Part shown: piece by piece, positions 10,443 through 23,676 of the stretch | Layout: the number at the start of each line of letters is the position of its first letter | Position numbering within the stretch: position 1 is the first letter of the stretch | NCBI RefSeq assembly: GCF_963675165.1 | Contig: NC_087381.1 | Coordinates: 1,860,001 to 1,924,000 of the forward strand | Length of the DNA stretch: 64,000 nucleotides | Source: Halichondria panicea | Taxonomy: Eukaryota > Porifera > Demospongiae > Suberitida > Halichondriidae | Reading direction: 5' to 3' | Translations under genes and position numbers: made by a program | Notes under the pieces: generated by a model | The model's input: only the letters and a program-made list of their open reading frames with translations | Databases searched by the model: none | Told to the model about the DNA's origin: nothing

Positions 10443-12825
10443 ATGAATACCAAGGCACCTAAGAGCTCTGGGTAAGCTATACATATTCAGAACTGCTAAA
10501 TATATCCCCTAATTCACCTTTGTATGTATAATCTAGTCTATAGTGACTGCATGTACGTACTAGCGTCTTATTTTCTTTCTCAGAAATTTCGTGATTGCCA
10601 AAGGTGCAGTAGTGTGCGCTGAAGCACAGCTGACAGGAGATGTCACTATCGGTACGAGACACATTCCAATCATCTCACCCCCACACACACACCACTTACA
10701 CACCCACACACGTTCCAACCATCTCACCCCCACGCACACACCCCACTCACACACACACACGTTCCAACCATCTCACCCCCACACACACACGTTCCAACCA
10801 TCTCACCCCCACGCACACACCACACACACATGTTCCAACCATCTCACCCCCACCCACACATACACACACGTTCCAACCATCTCACCCCCACGCACACACC
10901 ACACACACACGTTCCAACCATCTCACCCCCACGCACACATCACACACGTTCCAACCATCTCACCCCCACGCACACACCACACACACACGTTCCAACCATC
11001 TCACCCCCACCCACACATACACACACGTTCCAACCATCTCACCCCCACGCACACATACACACACGTTCCAACCATCTCACCCCCACGCACACACCACACA
11101 CACACGTTCCAACCATCTCACTCCCACGCACACATACACACACGTTCCAACCATCTCACCCCCACGCACACACCACACACGTTCCAACCATCTCACCCCC
11201 ACCCACACACACACACATTCCAACCATCTCACCCCACGCACACACCACTCACACACACATACAATCCAACCATCCTATCCCCCACACACACATACAGGCA
11301 CCCAAACAGTCGTTCACCCCAGTGCCAAGATACTAGCTGAAGGAGGTCCTATTATCATCGGAGAGGGTAACCTTATACAGGAGGAAGTTACCATTATCAA
11401 TAGGTAAGTGACACAAAAACGTTTCATTATGTGTTGTATTATCTACATTGTCAAGGTAACAAGGGTGTAATAAAAATCATACACAGTGACACTCTCTTCC
11501 GTGTTACATTATTTTTATTACACAGTCGCATAGCCTCGAGATGTGATTTGGTAAGAGGTCGTCGTGATATAAACACATAATTATAGCAAGAGAATCCTCA
11601 TGTTTATGCAATATACAACGAGCTTGTGCCTGTATATTTCAAAACATTCGGTCTCATGGCATCTAATACTTACGATTTTTGTTCCCTACTCAAGAAAACC
11701 TGAGAATGGTGAAGAAGCGACTCCACTTATCATTGGAAGGGGAAATGTATTTGAAGTGAAATCCCGTATCCTAACACTGAGTCTACAATAAGTATTATTA
11801 TGCAGTTCGTGCCAAGTTAAGATTTACGTATGCCCCTCCCCTTTATTCCCCACTATCCCCACCTCAACTCGTTCCCCTTTTTTTCTTTGCTATATATCTC
11901 CCCCTTAATTTATTCCTCACTGTCCCCCGGCCACTCTATCCTTAACTTAGTCTCTTTAGACTGCGAGAGCAAGTGTGTTGGTGACTTCAACACATTGGAA
12001 GCAAAGAGTAAGTGAATTTCACCCAGCCACACTGGTCGGTGGTGGTTGGGTACACTGTATATAGCCACAAAAGTACACCAAAATAACTACTGTATAGCGG
12101 GTAATTTTCGGGGGACAAAATATTCATGGTTCAGCAATATTGAGACATTTCGTGGGTAATATTTTCGTGGTTGCTGCTTGCACTGCAGGTAAAAGTAGGC
12201 AAAATCGCTTCATTCGTGGGTAAAATATTCGTGGTCAGACCTCCAACCACGAAAACCACAAATATTTTGCCCCATGAAAATTACACGCTATACGGTATAT
12301 ACCTACGTGTGTGTTGAATTGATAAATTTTGAAAACCTACTATACTATAATTGTAGAAGCTTTTTGGGATTTTTTGCATGTTCTTTTATACAGATCGAGG
12401 GAGGGATTTTTGTACACAAACTGTTCATTTTGGACCTATATAGCTGGGTACCTGGCCCTTAATTATTCCAGTGGTGGATGCATGCTAAAAGGGCATAATA
12501 ATATTCGAAGTACCACACCGAGTATGTGTTGTGTGTGTAATTAAGGTTGCCTGTGTCTTTCATATCCTGTTTCCTGTTTCCTGTTTTATATATACTGTTT
12601 GCAGGTTTCGTTGGTCCGAGAGTGACGGTGACTGAGCAGTGTGTAATAGGGGCGGGGTGTACAGTGGATTCCATGGAAACGATCTCTCCGAACACGGTCA
12701 TGTACGGGTCAAAGTGCACCCGATATATAAAGACCATTCCTGCCCACGCGTCGAATCAGCAACAGTTGGAATATCTCATCAAAGTACTGCCTAACTATCA
12801 CCACTTGACAAAATCTACTAGTTAA
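10443..12825 (+). CDS. DCTN6: Dynactin subunit 6 (p27)
   Basis: A subunit of the pointed-end complex of dynactin, the dynein activator; the family folds as a left-handed parallel beta helix of hexapeptide repeats. Exons 10443-10471, 10584-10651, 11298-11403, 11695-11765, 11960-12007 and 12605-12825 join in consistent phase to 180 aa (human about 190). Conserved segments are [69 protein letters not shown] and [11 protein letters not shown] near the C-terminus. The start exon ([10 protein letters not shown]) is short and was chosen because its GGGTAAGC donor gives the right phase. The donor after GNVFEVKS is a weak GTATCC, selected by phase and by length against the human protein. Intron 2 is filled by a minisatellite and intron 5 by a MITE. 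Confidence 0.93.
10661..11275 (+). repeat. CA-rich minisatellite filling DCTN6 intron 2
   Basis: Around 18 imperfect units of roughly 30-45 bp share the core GTTCCAACCATCTCACCCC followed by a variable (CACACA) tract. It begins about ten bases after the exon 2 donor and ends about 25 bases before the exon 3 acceptor. The unit lacks stop codons, so long His/Thr/Pro-rich frames run through it; they are not genes. Confidence 0.92.
12091..12297 (+). mobile_element. MITE family B copy in DCTN6 intron 5
   Basis: Inverted termini GTATAGCGGGTAATTTTCG and the complement of GAAAATTACACGCTATAC, with internal AATATTCGTGG-type repeats. Other copies are at 51038-51246 (same orientation), 26631-26825 and, partial, 45296-45403. 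Length is about 205 bp and there is no coding capacity. Confidence 0.75.
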
Positions 12826-12915
12826 TCAGTGACTTTTGTGTCATTATTATTGTAGTTTATTAATTAATGACTGTTAATAATTATGATAATTATAATTATG
12901 GTGACACGTACATGC

Positions 12916-12921
12916 AATAAA
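12916..12921 (+). terminator. Poly(A) signal of DCTN6
   Basis: AATAAA lies 91 bases after the stop codon. The 237-bp space to the convergent receptor gene also carries TTTATT at 12856-12861, which could serve the other strand, so the two 3' UTRs may overlap. Confidence 0.5.
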
Positions 12922-13062
12922 TATTGCACAAAAAAGAAGCTAATCTGTAAACAAAATAACATTAGAATACAGTGTATACATTAATTTATGAGTATACATG
13001 TACATTAGTGGATTTTTTTGGGTGTGTGAATCGTGTATAAGTTAACGTTCAGAATTCATAGT

Positions 13063-16000
13063 TCAAACAGGTGAGTCGTTGCCATGGAGGTTCTCCATAT
13101 CAATCAGCCGAGCTGGCTCAGAGTTTGCACTCCATGGTCGAATCCTAATCAACGAGTCGGAGGTTACGCTACCAGAACCATCCGATTGCCCCCTGGCAAT
13201 TGCCGGCTTCTGCGGTTGACCTTTCCCCTCAGACACTGATTCAAAAGTTCCATTGAATATACCGATACCGGTACCCGCACCTGAATCAACACTCGGTTGA
13301 AGTTTGGAGCTCTTGGTGCTCTGAATCGAGGGTGAACGTGATTTGGGTGGGTTGTTGGTAGGAAGAACTCTATTGCTGATTAGACTGATGGATCGTTTCA
13401 TATCAAATCGTCGTCGTGTTTTTGTGGGCTGCTCGTAGCTGCTATAGGGAACGTTGAATCTGTTCTTCTTGGGTGGGGTTTCGATCAACGGAGTGTTAGG
13501 TTCCGAGGGGGAAGATACTGACATTAAATGTTTGCGTACACACTGTTTGATGGTCACATTCTTGTCGAGGGGTAGGGCAAGTGTCTGGGGGGCACTGCTA
13601 CGGCTAATACTCTCACATGTGGTAAGCTCTATCCACACAGTAGGGAGGAGTTCATCCTGCATTAGGTGGTGAGAAAAAGGAGATTAAAACATTACACAAT
13701 TGTGTCAAAATTCAAAATTTTTTATTTGTAATACAGGTCATACAAACAGGGTTTGTGTTCGGGTTACTAAAGCAGTACCTCTGCATGCATGGGCTTCTAA
13801 ATCGCTATACTTCCAAAACAGTGTAACGTTTAGTTGCTAGATCTAGTATAGGCCGGTACATGCAAGAGCATTTTATTTGGGAAATATAAACCATGCATGT
13901 ATTGGCCAATCAGATTGCTGGAGACTCTACGCTACTAGTATGAAATAGTATTCTTGTATGCATGCATGTGCATGGTTATACTGCATGTATAGCAACGTGC
14001 ACATGCACAGTCTTTATTGCTGACCTGAATAGGTATGGTTGCATTTTCAGTGACTCTAAAGTCGGGGGAATTCTTGAGAAGCTGTCCGGCTTCAGAGCTG
14101 GCGAGAATCTGTCCATCTGTGTGTGTGTGTGTGTGGGATATGTGTGTTGGTAGAGGGGGCTCGGGGGTGAATTTTACACCTATCATGAAATTGAAACATT
14201 ATTAATGGCCATGCATAATTATTATGCATACTATAAAAGGAGACATGCACACTGATACCTTTGCCAGCACTGGCAATGTTGATGGCAGTTGTGATAGATT
14301 TGCCGAGGGTAACCAACTGTGGAACAGGCTCTTCAATAACTCCACACAGCATGCTTCCTGCAAGTATACATGTGTGCAGGGATTATACACTCCTGATGTA
14401 GGTAATAGATTATTAACATGTAAAATTATGCTATGCATGAAAATAATCACAGCAATATAATTTTGCGACCATATTATCGAGAGGTTGTGTTTGCTCGCTG
14501 AGATGTAAGGACTATATACCTTCCTAGTACAGATGTGCCCACACTGGTCGGTGATCAATGCATGGTTGGTACTTCTATATATAGACATTAACAGCCTATA
14601 TATATATATAAATGTGTGTATTGACTGAGATTGAGGATTGCCATATGCACCACTTCAACAATTCTGGGCACCAACAACAATTATTCAAGTGTCACTTATT
14701 GACGGCTCCATGCACTGCACAAATACGTGCACCCACCCTTTCAATCATTACTCACCTGTGTGGATCCCCACACGCACTGTGGGGTGCACGTAGGGCAGAC
14801 CAGGAAGGAAGATACCACTGAAGGTGTCCAATACAGTGATGGCAGCATTGGTAGCCTCAGTGATCTGATTGGTGCCGCTATCAGACAGAATTCCCGAGGC
14901 AAGAATCCCTGCATGCATGCATGTGATAATGTAATAATAAACAAGTCGCTACAGAGATCTACACACATGTATAAGAACAGGGAGGGGGGAAGAGACAGCT
15001 ATAGGATGTCATTGTTGTATTGTATGCCTAAAACCCTAGGGCTAAGTTTCACCAGACACATGCACGCGCACACACACACCACGCACATACTAACGGCCCC
15101 CTATTGTGTATAGTAATTATATGACCTCACAGTATAGTGGTAGCCAACGTGACATTCCTTAATTGGTATGTGATTATGAGAAGGAGGAAATTCTCTTACA
15201 CATGTTTCCGCTTGAGTGGATCTTCTTCACATCAAAGGCGACAGTGACTCCCTCAATAGCTTTCTGCATTGTCAGCACTAGGTACTCGATGGATTCAGGG
15301 TTCATTTTGTCTGAGAGCAACTCAGTACACGTCAACTCTCTGTAGAATTAAGACAGTATAAATTATATATAATAATAATATAGTGAACCTCACTTCTTTC
15401 GGCTTGTAACCTTCACAGTGCATACACTGTCTGATCAAATAAATAAAATTATTAGGGGGACCTATAGCCTGGCCTGATAACTATAGAAATGATAGCAGCC
15501 TTATCCCGTACATGGTGGAGAAGCAATGGCTACCTAGATCTTGGCTTCAATGGATCAATAGCCATCCTATAAACTCTATGCCAACATAATTTAATGCTAC
15601 TTAAAAAACGGCATATACTCTCTCTAAATGTTGCACTACTGACACAACATTAATTTTAGTGCCACAAACACCATGATAATTATTACGCTGAAACGCTCAC
15701 ATGCATAAGATAGCTACGTTCTTGTGCTCCGTGATAGGAACGTCCTTTTCGTCTTTTATAGTCGCCACCATCGTCTTGGGGATGTAATCTGCATGTGTAG
15801 GGACAGGTTAATGTAAACTGAACACACCATATTTTCCATATAGTGTATATATAGGAGCATATTAATAGCGATCTCTCAAACATAAGTTACGAGCAATCAA
15901 AACTATAGCTATGTATAGCATCACATATAATTATGCACGTATAGCTATTATGATGTAAGAGTATAAAGATAGTACCCACGTTGCATGATTTCGGTCTGTT

Positions 16001-19000
16001 TGTCTTTCTGATTGGACACTTTGTCCAATAGCTCCTCCAAACGATCTTCTAGCTGTTGAGAGTAGATCTGCATCTGCAGCCATCACACAACAGGGCAACA
16101 TTTAACCTCTATGCATGGTCTCTATAATATATATAGTTATAGAACTAACAGTTATTACACCATATAATTATCATTATGGTCTAAACACACACCCGTATAC
16201 GGCAAGAGCATATATGGGATTTGTACACTGATTATGGCAAAATCAATTTGCAACTATATAATTATAGTGGGCAGTTTATGAGGTACTATGTATAGTGTAT
16301 GCATGGTGCACTAATTACTGCTAATGTTGCACTATGAGTTACCACGCCATGTTCAGTGATGTTGTGCTCTGTGAGTACGATGTCAGTCAGTTGCAGAGTG
16401 ACGCTCTCAAACGATGGCCTCTGTTGAGGTCGGTTGTCCAGGCAAGTACTGATCAGCTAAACAAAGGTATAAGGATAATTAATAACACACGCATGTGTGC
16501 ATGTACACCATAAATCAGCTAATATAAAGAATGTCCCATGCATGCAATGAATTATCATGAACAATCATGCTGCTTGGCCACCAACATTTAATTAATGCAT
16601 ACAAAATTAAGTAAAGTCATTCAAATTCATATAGTGGTCACCCTTCTATAATGCAGCTATAGCTATATATATAGTCATAATTATAGGAACGTCGCCCAGG
16701 CCAAGTTGTCTCCAAAGTAACATTAGTTCACCCAACTGTAATTTACAACCAAACACACTATATAGACACCCAGATGTAGACCTACACACTTGTACAGCAT
16801 GCACGGTATACAACCAAAAGATTTGCCTCATGCATGCATGCAGTATATAGATTGTGTTGTAAATACATTGAATAGGTTGGGTGAGATGGGCTCTTTTTGC
16901 GTGGTCCCTTTAGACGATGAATCTGTACCAGTCCAGTCATTCCTCCTATCGACGAGCAACTCCTCCAGGAGGTGACCAAAGCTAAACATGTCCGCTGATG
17001 GGTTGGGCAAAGCTCCTAGGAGACGGACCTCTGGAGCCACCTTTAACACAGACACCTTGGAGCCACACCGTACATATCCCGCTGCATACTGCAGGCCCAT
17101 GCATATAAAATTACGATAACATTAATCAATAATTATGATTACTGATACACAATGATGCATGTGCATGCCCAGAATTTTTGAAGCGCTGCGGATTGATATA
17201 TTTTCAATTCTCAATCTCAATTCAAATGCCTCTCTTACACCTATATATAATGAAGGTGGTTATTTTTATTTATACCGACCACCACCTGAATACCGTATAT
17301 ATTGCGGGTAATATTCATTGGTGCAAATGTTCGTATTTTTGATATTCGTACAGCTCAGGATAGTTACGTCGAACTTATTGTGCCAGAAAAATTTCGCATT
17401 TTAAATTTTCGTAGGTGCTCTACTGATACGAAAAATACTAAAATTTGAAAATAACCAGCTATACATTAGTGTGAGGTACTATATACAGGCAGTCTTGTTG
17501 TGCATTCCAATTCAAGGAATATAAAAATACATGTCTGAGTCAAGTATCTACGTATATCTTAAGGTAATACGTAATTATTTTCGAGGGTATTAATTTCTGC
17601 TATTTCTGTGTTGCAGATAATTTTAAATGCAAGAAACCTCATGCACGAAAACCACTCGAGCGTTTTGAATATGAGCAGAATTTAATACCAGCATATAAAT
17701 GTGATGCAGTGAAATAGCAGGAAAATCTACCTATAAAATATGTAAGGTACATCACCATAATTATACACGCAACGGCAATTAAGATATCCATGCACTAATA
17801 TTGTATGATACACATGCATGTATGTAGTTTCTGCAATTACAAATCATGGGTACCTGGTTTGGTTTGCCGTTTGAAGTAACATTCATTTTGTGAAGATCCT
17901 CCAAACCATAGTCTGTATAATAATTATTAATCAACAAACACATGCATGCACGCTCTAACCTGTCCATGCCTGAAGGATGGAATTTAACATGCACCCTTAA
18001 GTTAGTATATAGCTATAATTATGTGTGTATATAATACTTCTAACTGGGAAGTATCCTTAGTTTAAGGGTGTACCGGAAGGGAAAATGTCTGTATAGCGGT
18101 CACTCTTGACCAGACGAACCGTGCATAGCTTTATTTAAGGAAGTTGCTTGCTATACGTGTGCTTGCTATACGTGTGTTTAAAAACACATGCTTTATAGGG
18201 GTTCCATTGACCTGGCTTTATAACAGAGGTTGACCTAGCTACCTATTAGCAAAAGGGTGACTACATATACACGCAATGGTTGACTTTTTTCAGTTACTAT
18301 GCAAAATGGCAAACTTACTTCTCACTTTCACTACCCAATTTTCATCGACGACACAGTTACGCGTCTCTAAACGACCGTGAGTAATCTTCTTAGAGTGCAA
18401 ATACTCCATACCATGAGATATGTCCAAGGCAAAGGATAATCTAAACACTCTCTGCAACTCGATATTAGAGTTGCAGAGAATATACTTAAGAGTGCCCCTA
18501 GGGTAGTACTTGTACAGTAGAGCTGACTTTGCTCCGTTCAGTAGACAGCCAAAGAATGGACAGATGTTAGGGTGTTTCAAGCCCCTGAAAAGAAGATTAT
18601 CAGTATAATTATGTTGGGGACACTTCCATAATAGCAGTATACATTCTGGCCGCTCCCTATACTAGATTATTGTAGGTATGTATATCTGGCACTGTGGGGT
18701 GAGGAAGTGTCACCTTATACGTACCTCATGATGTTGCACTCTTGGTACATTTTCTCCGTGATCATTTTATTTGGCAGAGAGAGTCGAATCAGTACAGCAA
18801 TGTTACCGTCATTTCTACATAGGCAGGATTGAGTGTGAGGTGATGCTATATAATTATAATAATTACGAGTGCAGTACGTAATTAATATTTAGCAATCCCT
18901 CACTAGATTTGATACCAGCTGGTCTCTTCGGTGATTTAGAGAAGAGGAAAGCAAACGATATATACAATGGTCAATTTTAGGTTTCTATGCAGTGTTATAC

Positions 19001-22000
19001 ATGCAGAGGAGTTGTATAGGTTGTACAGTTCATGAATTACTTACTTACACAGGAATAACATTGTTAAGCTCTGTTTACACGAGGCCTTTAATCGGAATCT
19101 GGATTAAACCTATCCGCATGCGTTCGTGTAAACGGGTCTAATCTGGATTAGCCAACCTACCTCCGGAGGTGGTTCATATATCAGCTGCGAGTAAACACAA
19201 AAGGCTAATAATTCTGAGGTGTTGTGGGTGTTCCTATAGAGTAAGCTTCCCTATATATAATATACCAGCCAATGTTGGCACAAATGCAATTAGTGGTCGT
19301 TTTACCATGCACAACGTGAACCGGATTCAACCCAGATTATAGGTGTTGTGTAAACGGATTTAATCAGATATATACGTACAATTTCGTTGCTTCCTCCATC
19401 ATGTTACTTGCGTTCCTAATCCCCATCATTTTGGTGATGTTGTTCAGCCGCCCCCAAATGCCTTGCTGACGTTCTGCACAATAAAGAACGTATAGCTACA
19501 TGCAGTGAGTGCAAAAAAATCACGAGCACTCAAATATCGTAATTGCATGCTACATACATACACTATACAAATAAGTTCTGGTATATATGAGTTTTTCCAA
19601 AATGAACAAAAGATCCTACTGAGCTCTAGTTATATACATACATGTAGCATTGCAATACTGCATGGCCAGTGGTATCAATGCTTATACATGTACCTATCAA
19701 CTGTCATCTATATAGCCATGCAGAAATCTATAATTATCATAGCATGATGTGCATGAGGTATTATTTATATAGTCATATATCCCATATTTAAACCTTTGCA
19801 TGCATGGGTATTGTGACACTATAACATATTATATAGATACCTCATGTCCATGATCTAGCGATTGCACAGTAACTTATTCAAATACCATATATACAGCAGG
19901 TATTATTTTAGCGCAGACATCTTTTTTGGGGGGGCAACCCTAACCTAGAGTCGCCATATATATATACCTGCTATACACGGTGCATGGTTATAGCTATTAT
20001 GACATGCACTCTAGCATTCGACTGACCGCCCGAGATGAAGTGCAGGTCGCCCTCGTTGAAGATCCAGCTGCTATTGTACATCTCCCTCTTCTTGTCATGG
20101 TAGTACACCATTCCAACATAGCCAAGAACTGCCAGCGTAAATATGAGGATCGAGGACACAGAACTGATAATAGTGGCCTCATGGGCTGCATGGATGGAGG
20201 GGTATACATATGTGTGTGAGTAAAGGTACAAATATACAACTGTTATCTGACAGACAGCTCAGAGTACAAAAAAATATTTTTGGCCGATTTTTGCCATGTG
20301 CATAAAGCTCCCAATATTAGCTACTGTGTAACAGGCATCATTGGATGGAGCTACAGAGAAATACCTCAGTACTCGGGACTATATACATACCCTCAGGCTT
20401 CGGGACACTATACACATGATCTAACCAGACAAAAAGCAAGTCACCTCTTCTGAATGGCCTATATGGCTTTCCCGAAGGGACAGTGGTTGAGCCTGAGGGG
20501 AATACAACGAAGCTCTGATCCGGACCAAGTGAGGTCCCATTCTCATCGAAGAACTCAAATTCAAACACCGACTTATCAGCTGGCCGATTCATTATGCATG
20601 CCCGAACTTGTACCACCCACGGTGCAAAACTTTGTGAAGAGTTGACTGAGAAATTGCTGTTCTCAATCGGGACAAAGTTTCGAACACTGATAAAAGTGCT
20701 CTCTCTATGGCCATTATCTATGAAGCTGAGATTACCTGCCACTGCTTCGGGGGATTGGAGTACTACTCGATGGAGAATGGAGGCGAGGGTTCGTCTGTCG
20801 TCAAATGATACATTCACCATGGACTGGGTTGTGTTGAGGAGGAAGGCCTTCTCTTCAACCAGTGTCTGAAGAGACCAACCCAGCAAACCTGTATATATAA
20901 TTTATTTACGAGACATTCATATTATTGTTTGTTCTAATAGGAAATCATAACGGCTATAGACACTGTGAGTATATAGCTATATACACTGTGAGTATAGATT
21001 AAGACTTGAAGTACCATTGAATATACATTAAAACATATTTACAGGAATACAAACCCAGAACACATTTTATAATTATGTATGTAGCACATTACAGTAATGC
21101 ATGCGTATATATGCTCCTGGTATATACATGCATGCATGTATGTATATAAAACTCTGCAGTACCAATGAATATATAAGCAATCTATATATATATATATATA
21201 TATAATAGCTATACTCAGTCTCTTATCCAGATCATAGCACATGCACTAACTTACCAATAATGTCATAAATGCGTGAAGTCTGAGGAAAGTGAGTGTTATC
21301 TTTGTAGAAACTCAAATCTCCAGTAATCCGATTGGAGAAATTAACAAACTTCTCAACAAAATAATTGTATTGACTAAAGATACCCTCTGATATTCCAGCA
21401 GAGAGAGTACCACTCAGTGCATTCTTGATGATAAACACCTCTTCGTCAGTGTAGCCACACCACAAGTTGGAGAGCTGGTAGCTGTCAGGGAACGTGGCTC
21501 CGGCATAGGGAAAGATCCAGACATATCTGTATAATAATGTATGCGAAATTAAGACAGGCAGGCATTATAACAACGACCCTTCCTAATGGTACCTCGAGGC
21601 TACGTACGTGACCGTGTAATAAAAACATACAAAAGGGACTGTATGATTTTATTACATGGACAACGTGATAAAAAAGAGAAGTGTATTATTGTATAGAGCG
21701 AGGTTTTAGCAACACCATGCATGCATACGCGTCAATTTAAACAACTTAATTATACACACTGAAACTCACTCTGGCCCTACAAAGCTGTAGCGAGAAGCCT
21801 CGAGGAGCAAATCAAAGTAGCGTTGCACGGTGCCATGGAAGACTATCACTTGTAGCTCATTCTGACTCAATTGTTTGAACAGATTCAATAAGTCACCATC
21901 CACTTGTTGGTAGCCAAAGAAGTACAGCCTGATGCATGTGCATGCATGTGCATGCATGAGCAAAAATGAATTTTGCGTACAGTACAAAATGAGAAATTTA

Positions 22001-23676
22001 TAAGTATAATTATATACTTGAAGTTTTATAGTCCTTTAAACATAGTTTTCCTTTATTCATAATTTTCATCACATGCACATGCAACACATACACACTTATC
22101 AGTCACTTCATATCTCTCACAGTATAGCTTACGTTACATCAATTCCTGTATAGACACGAGAAAATCCCGAAGCCAGTGTCGTAGCCGACCAATCATCTGC
22201 AAGAATGTACGCCACATTTTTCCAACCGTAAAACTTGTAGAGGTCTAGAAGTGCATAATGAACTTCAATGCCGTCCGGGTCAGCTACAAAGAAGTATTCT
22301 TCATACAGTTCCTCAGCAAGCTTCACGACAGAAATTGTTTGACTCGGTGATCTATTCAGTATTCTTCTGTTTAATCTACTCCAAACATTATGGCCGTTCA
22401 CAGGGAGCAAATTCCCGTAATTAGAGTGACGTAACAATGGAATATTGGAAGGTAAGACAAGGTGCTGAAGAAAGATTGAATTTTGATCACCTGCTACGTC
22501 CACGATAACAGGAGTGATTGGAAGTCCAATAAAAGTATTAAATCCAGTCTTGACATCTACTGAAAGGTCCAATGGGATGCCAGAGTATATGCATATCTTG
22601 TGGTAGGGAAGGACATCGGTGCGGTTGTTAAACTCCTCCACATGCATTAGCAGAGCTAGGATGTACTCTGTATGTGTGTGTGTGGGGGGGGGGGGTTGGT
22701 ATACCTGCTTGCTTGTATTGCAAGCAAAATAGCACAATCTACACTCATTATTATTTTTTATGATTATAGGGCCCTTAAATCTGTCTATAATATATAGCGG
22801 TCACCCTAGCTTGCATGAGCATATAATTTATATATACCGTATAGCTAGAAATTTCTGCGGTCTAAAAATTCTGCAAATAGCATTCTGCGTATAATGTTTC
22901 TTTGAACTTTCAACTGTTAAATTAGGCGTGGTTAATAAGCATTTGCAGCGTTTACTCATTCATTCGCAGAATTCGCAGAATTTTTGGGCCACAGAAATTT
23001 CTAGCTATACGATAGTACAGTGGAACCTCTGTTACGGCCAGGCACCCTACATGGTCCCAAATAAACAGTTTGTGTACAAAACAACATCTTAACAAAGGCC
23101 ACCTCTGTAAACATTGTTCCCCAAAGGTGTCCGTTATAGAGGGGTTCCACTGTATACCAACAGCGGCTGTAATAATTTTGTACAAAAGACATGCAGGTTT
23201 AAATTGCAAATTGCAAGTTTTTATATAGGTCGCAATGCAGCGAAATAAACGTAAAGGAGTGAGTATGCACGCATGCATATATACCCGGGAATACATTACG
23301 GCTCACCTGATACAGGCGGGTAGTACCCGGGAAGACCAGGTAGGCAGGAGTTATTAGACTGATTCCTTATAGCATCTACGTTGTCATCGGACAAAGTCAA
23401 CAGAAATGGGTCCAAACAACCAAGCACTCCAATGAATATTGTATTCTGCTTGTAAGTATCGTTGAGCGACCCTGCCGGACAGTAGACTTGATCGGGAGCA
23501 AATGTGGTTGCATTGATACTCAAATATTCGAGCACGTTTTGAACGTGCACTGGACTCCAATTATTCACAGTATGCACATGAGGATGGAATTCCGACAGTA
23601 CCGGAGTCACAACAAAACAGACAGAACACAACAGAAGTATCTGGAGAGACATGAAAGCTCTGAGCTGGATAAACAT
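13063..23676 (-). CDS. Receptor guanylate cyclase-like protein with dead catalytic domains
   Basis: Membrane guanylate cyclase family. Exons in order: 23307-23676, 22133-22667, 21770-21928, 21255-21526, 20391-20888, 20027-20185, 19380-19473, 18725-18814, 18319-18584, 17854-17912, 16867-17088, 16343-16456, 15980-16073, 15701-15788, 15200-15339, 14756-14908, 14259-14357, 14025-14116, 13063-13656. All phases fit: 1365 aa. Signal peptide at 1-28; ANF-receptor/type-1 binding-protein ectodomain (FYGWKNVAYILADD, then a VGPEYVWIFP strand) to about 450; a further ectodomain; TM about 615-640; kinase homology domain 680-945 with HGR for HRD and NYG for DFG; coiled coil 946-977; cyclase fold about 980-1175; Ser/Thr-rich tail to 1365. 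In the cyclase fold all six key positions differ: metal Asp to Glu and Asn, base-binding Glu and Cys to His and Val, transition-state Asn and Arg to Thr and Asn. It probably senses a ligand without making cGMP itself, perhaps as a partner of an active cyclase. Confidence 0.88.
17291..17468. mobile_element. MITE-like element in a receptor intron
   Basis: Begins ACCGTATATATTGCGGGTAATATTC and ends with the imperfect complement GAAAATAACCAGCTATAC. It is related in its termini to MITE family B but different inside. No coding capacity. Confidence 0.5.
19070..19367. mobile_element. MITE-like element in a receptor intron
   Basis: Ends CTGTTTACACGAGGCCTTTAATC and, inverted, GTGTAAACGGATTTAATC. Internal pieces repeat the motif 'gtgtaaacgg' and 'aatctggatta'. 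Ends are imperfect and no target-site duplication could be fixed. Confidence 0.45.
23018..23152. mobile_element. Tc1/mariner-type MITE in the first receptor intron
   Basis: Termini CAGTGGAACCTCTGTTACGG and the inverted CCGTTATAGAGGGGTTCCACTG, flanked on both sides by TA (23016-23017 and 23153-23154). CAG/CTG ends with a TA duplication are typical of this superfamily. Related half-copies lie near 28060-28105 and 12410-12460. Confidence 0.75.

Noticed and set aside
10591-11407. Long plus-strand open frames rich in His, Thr and Pro
   Set aside because: They are readings of the minisatellite in DCTN6 intron 2; only the exon parts at both ends are coding.
16646-16831. Extra receptor exon containing LGELMLLWRQLGLGD
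   Set aside because: It has no acceptable donor, and exons 11 and 12 join directly in phase with the expected kinase-domain end.
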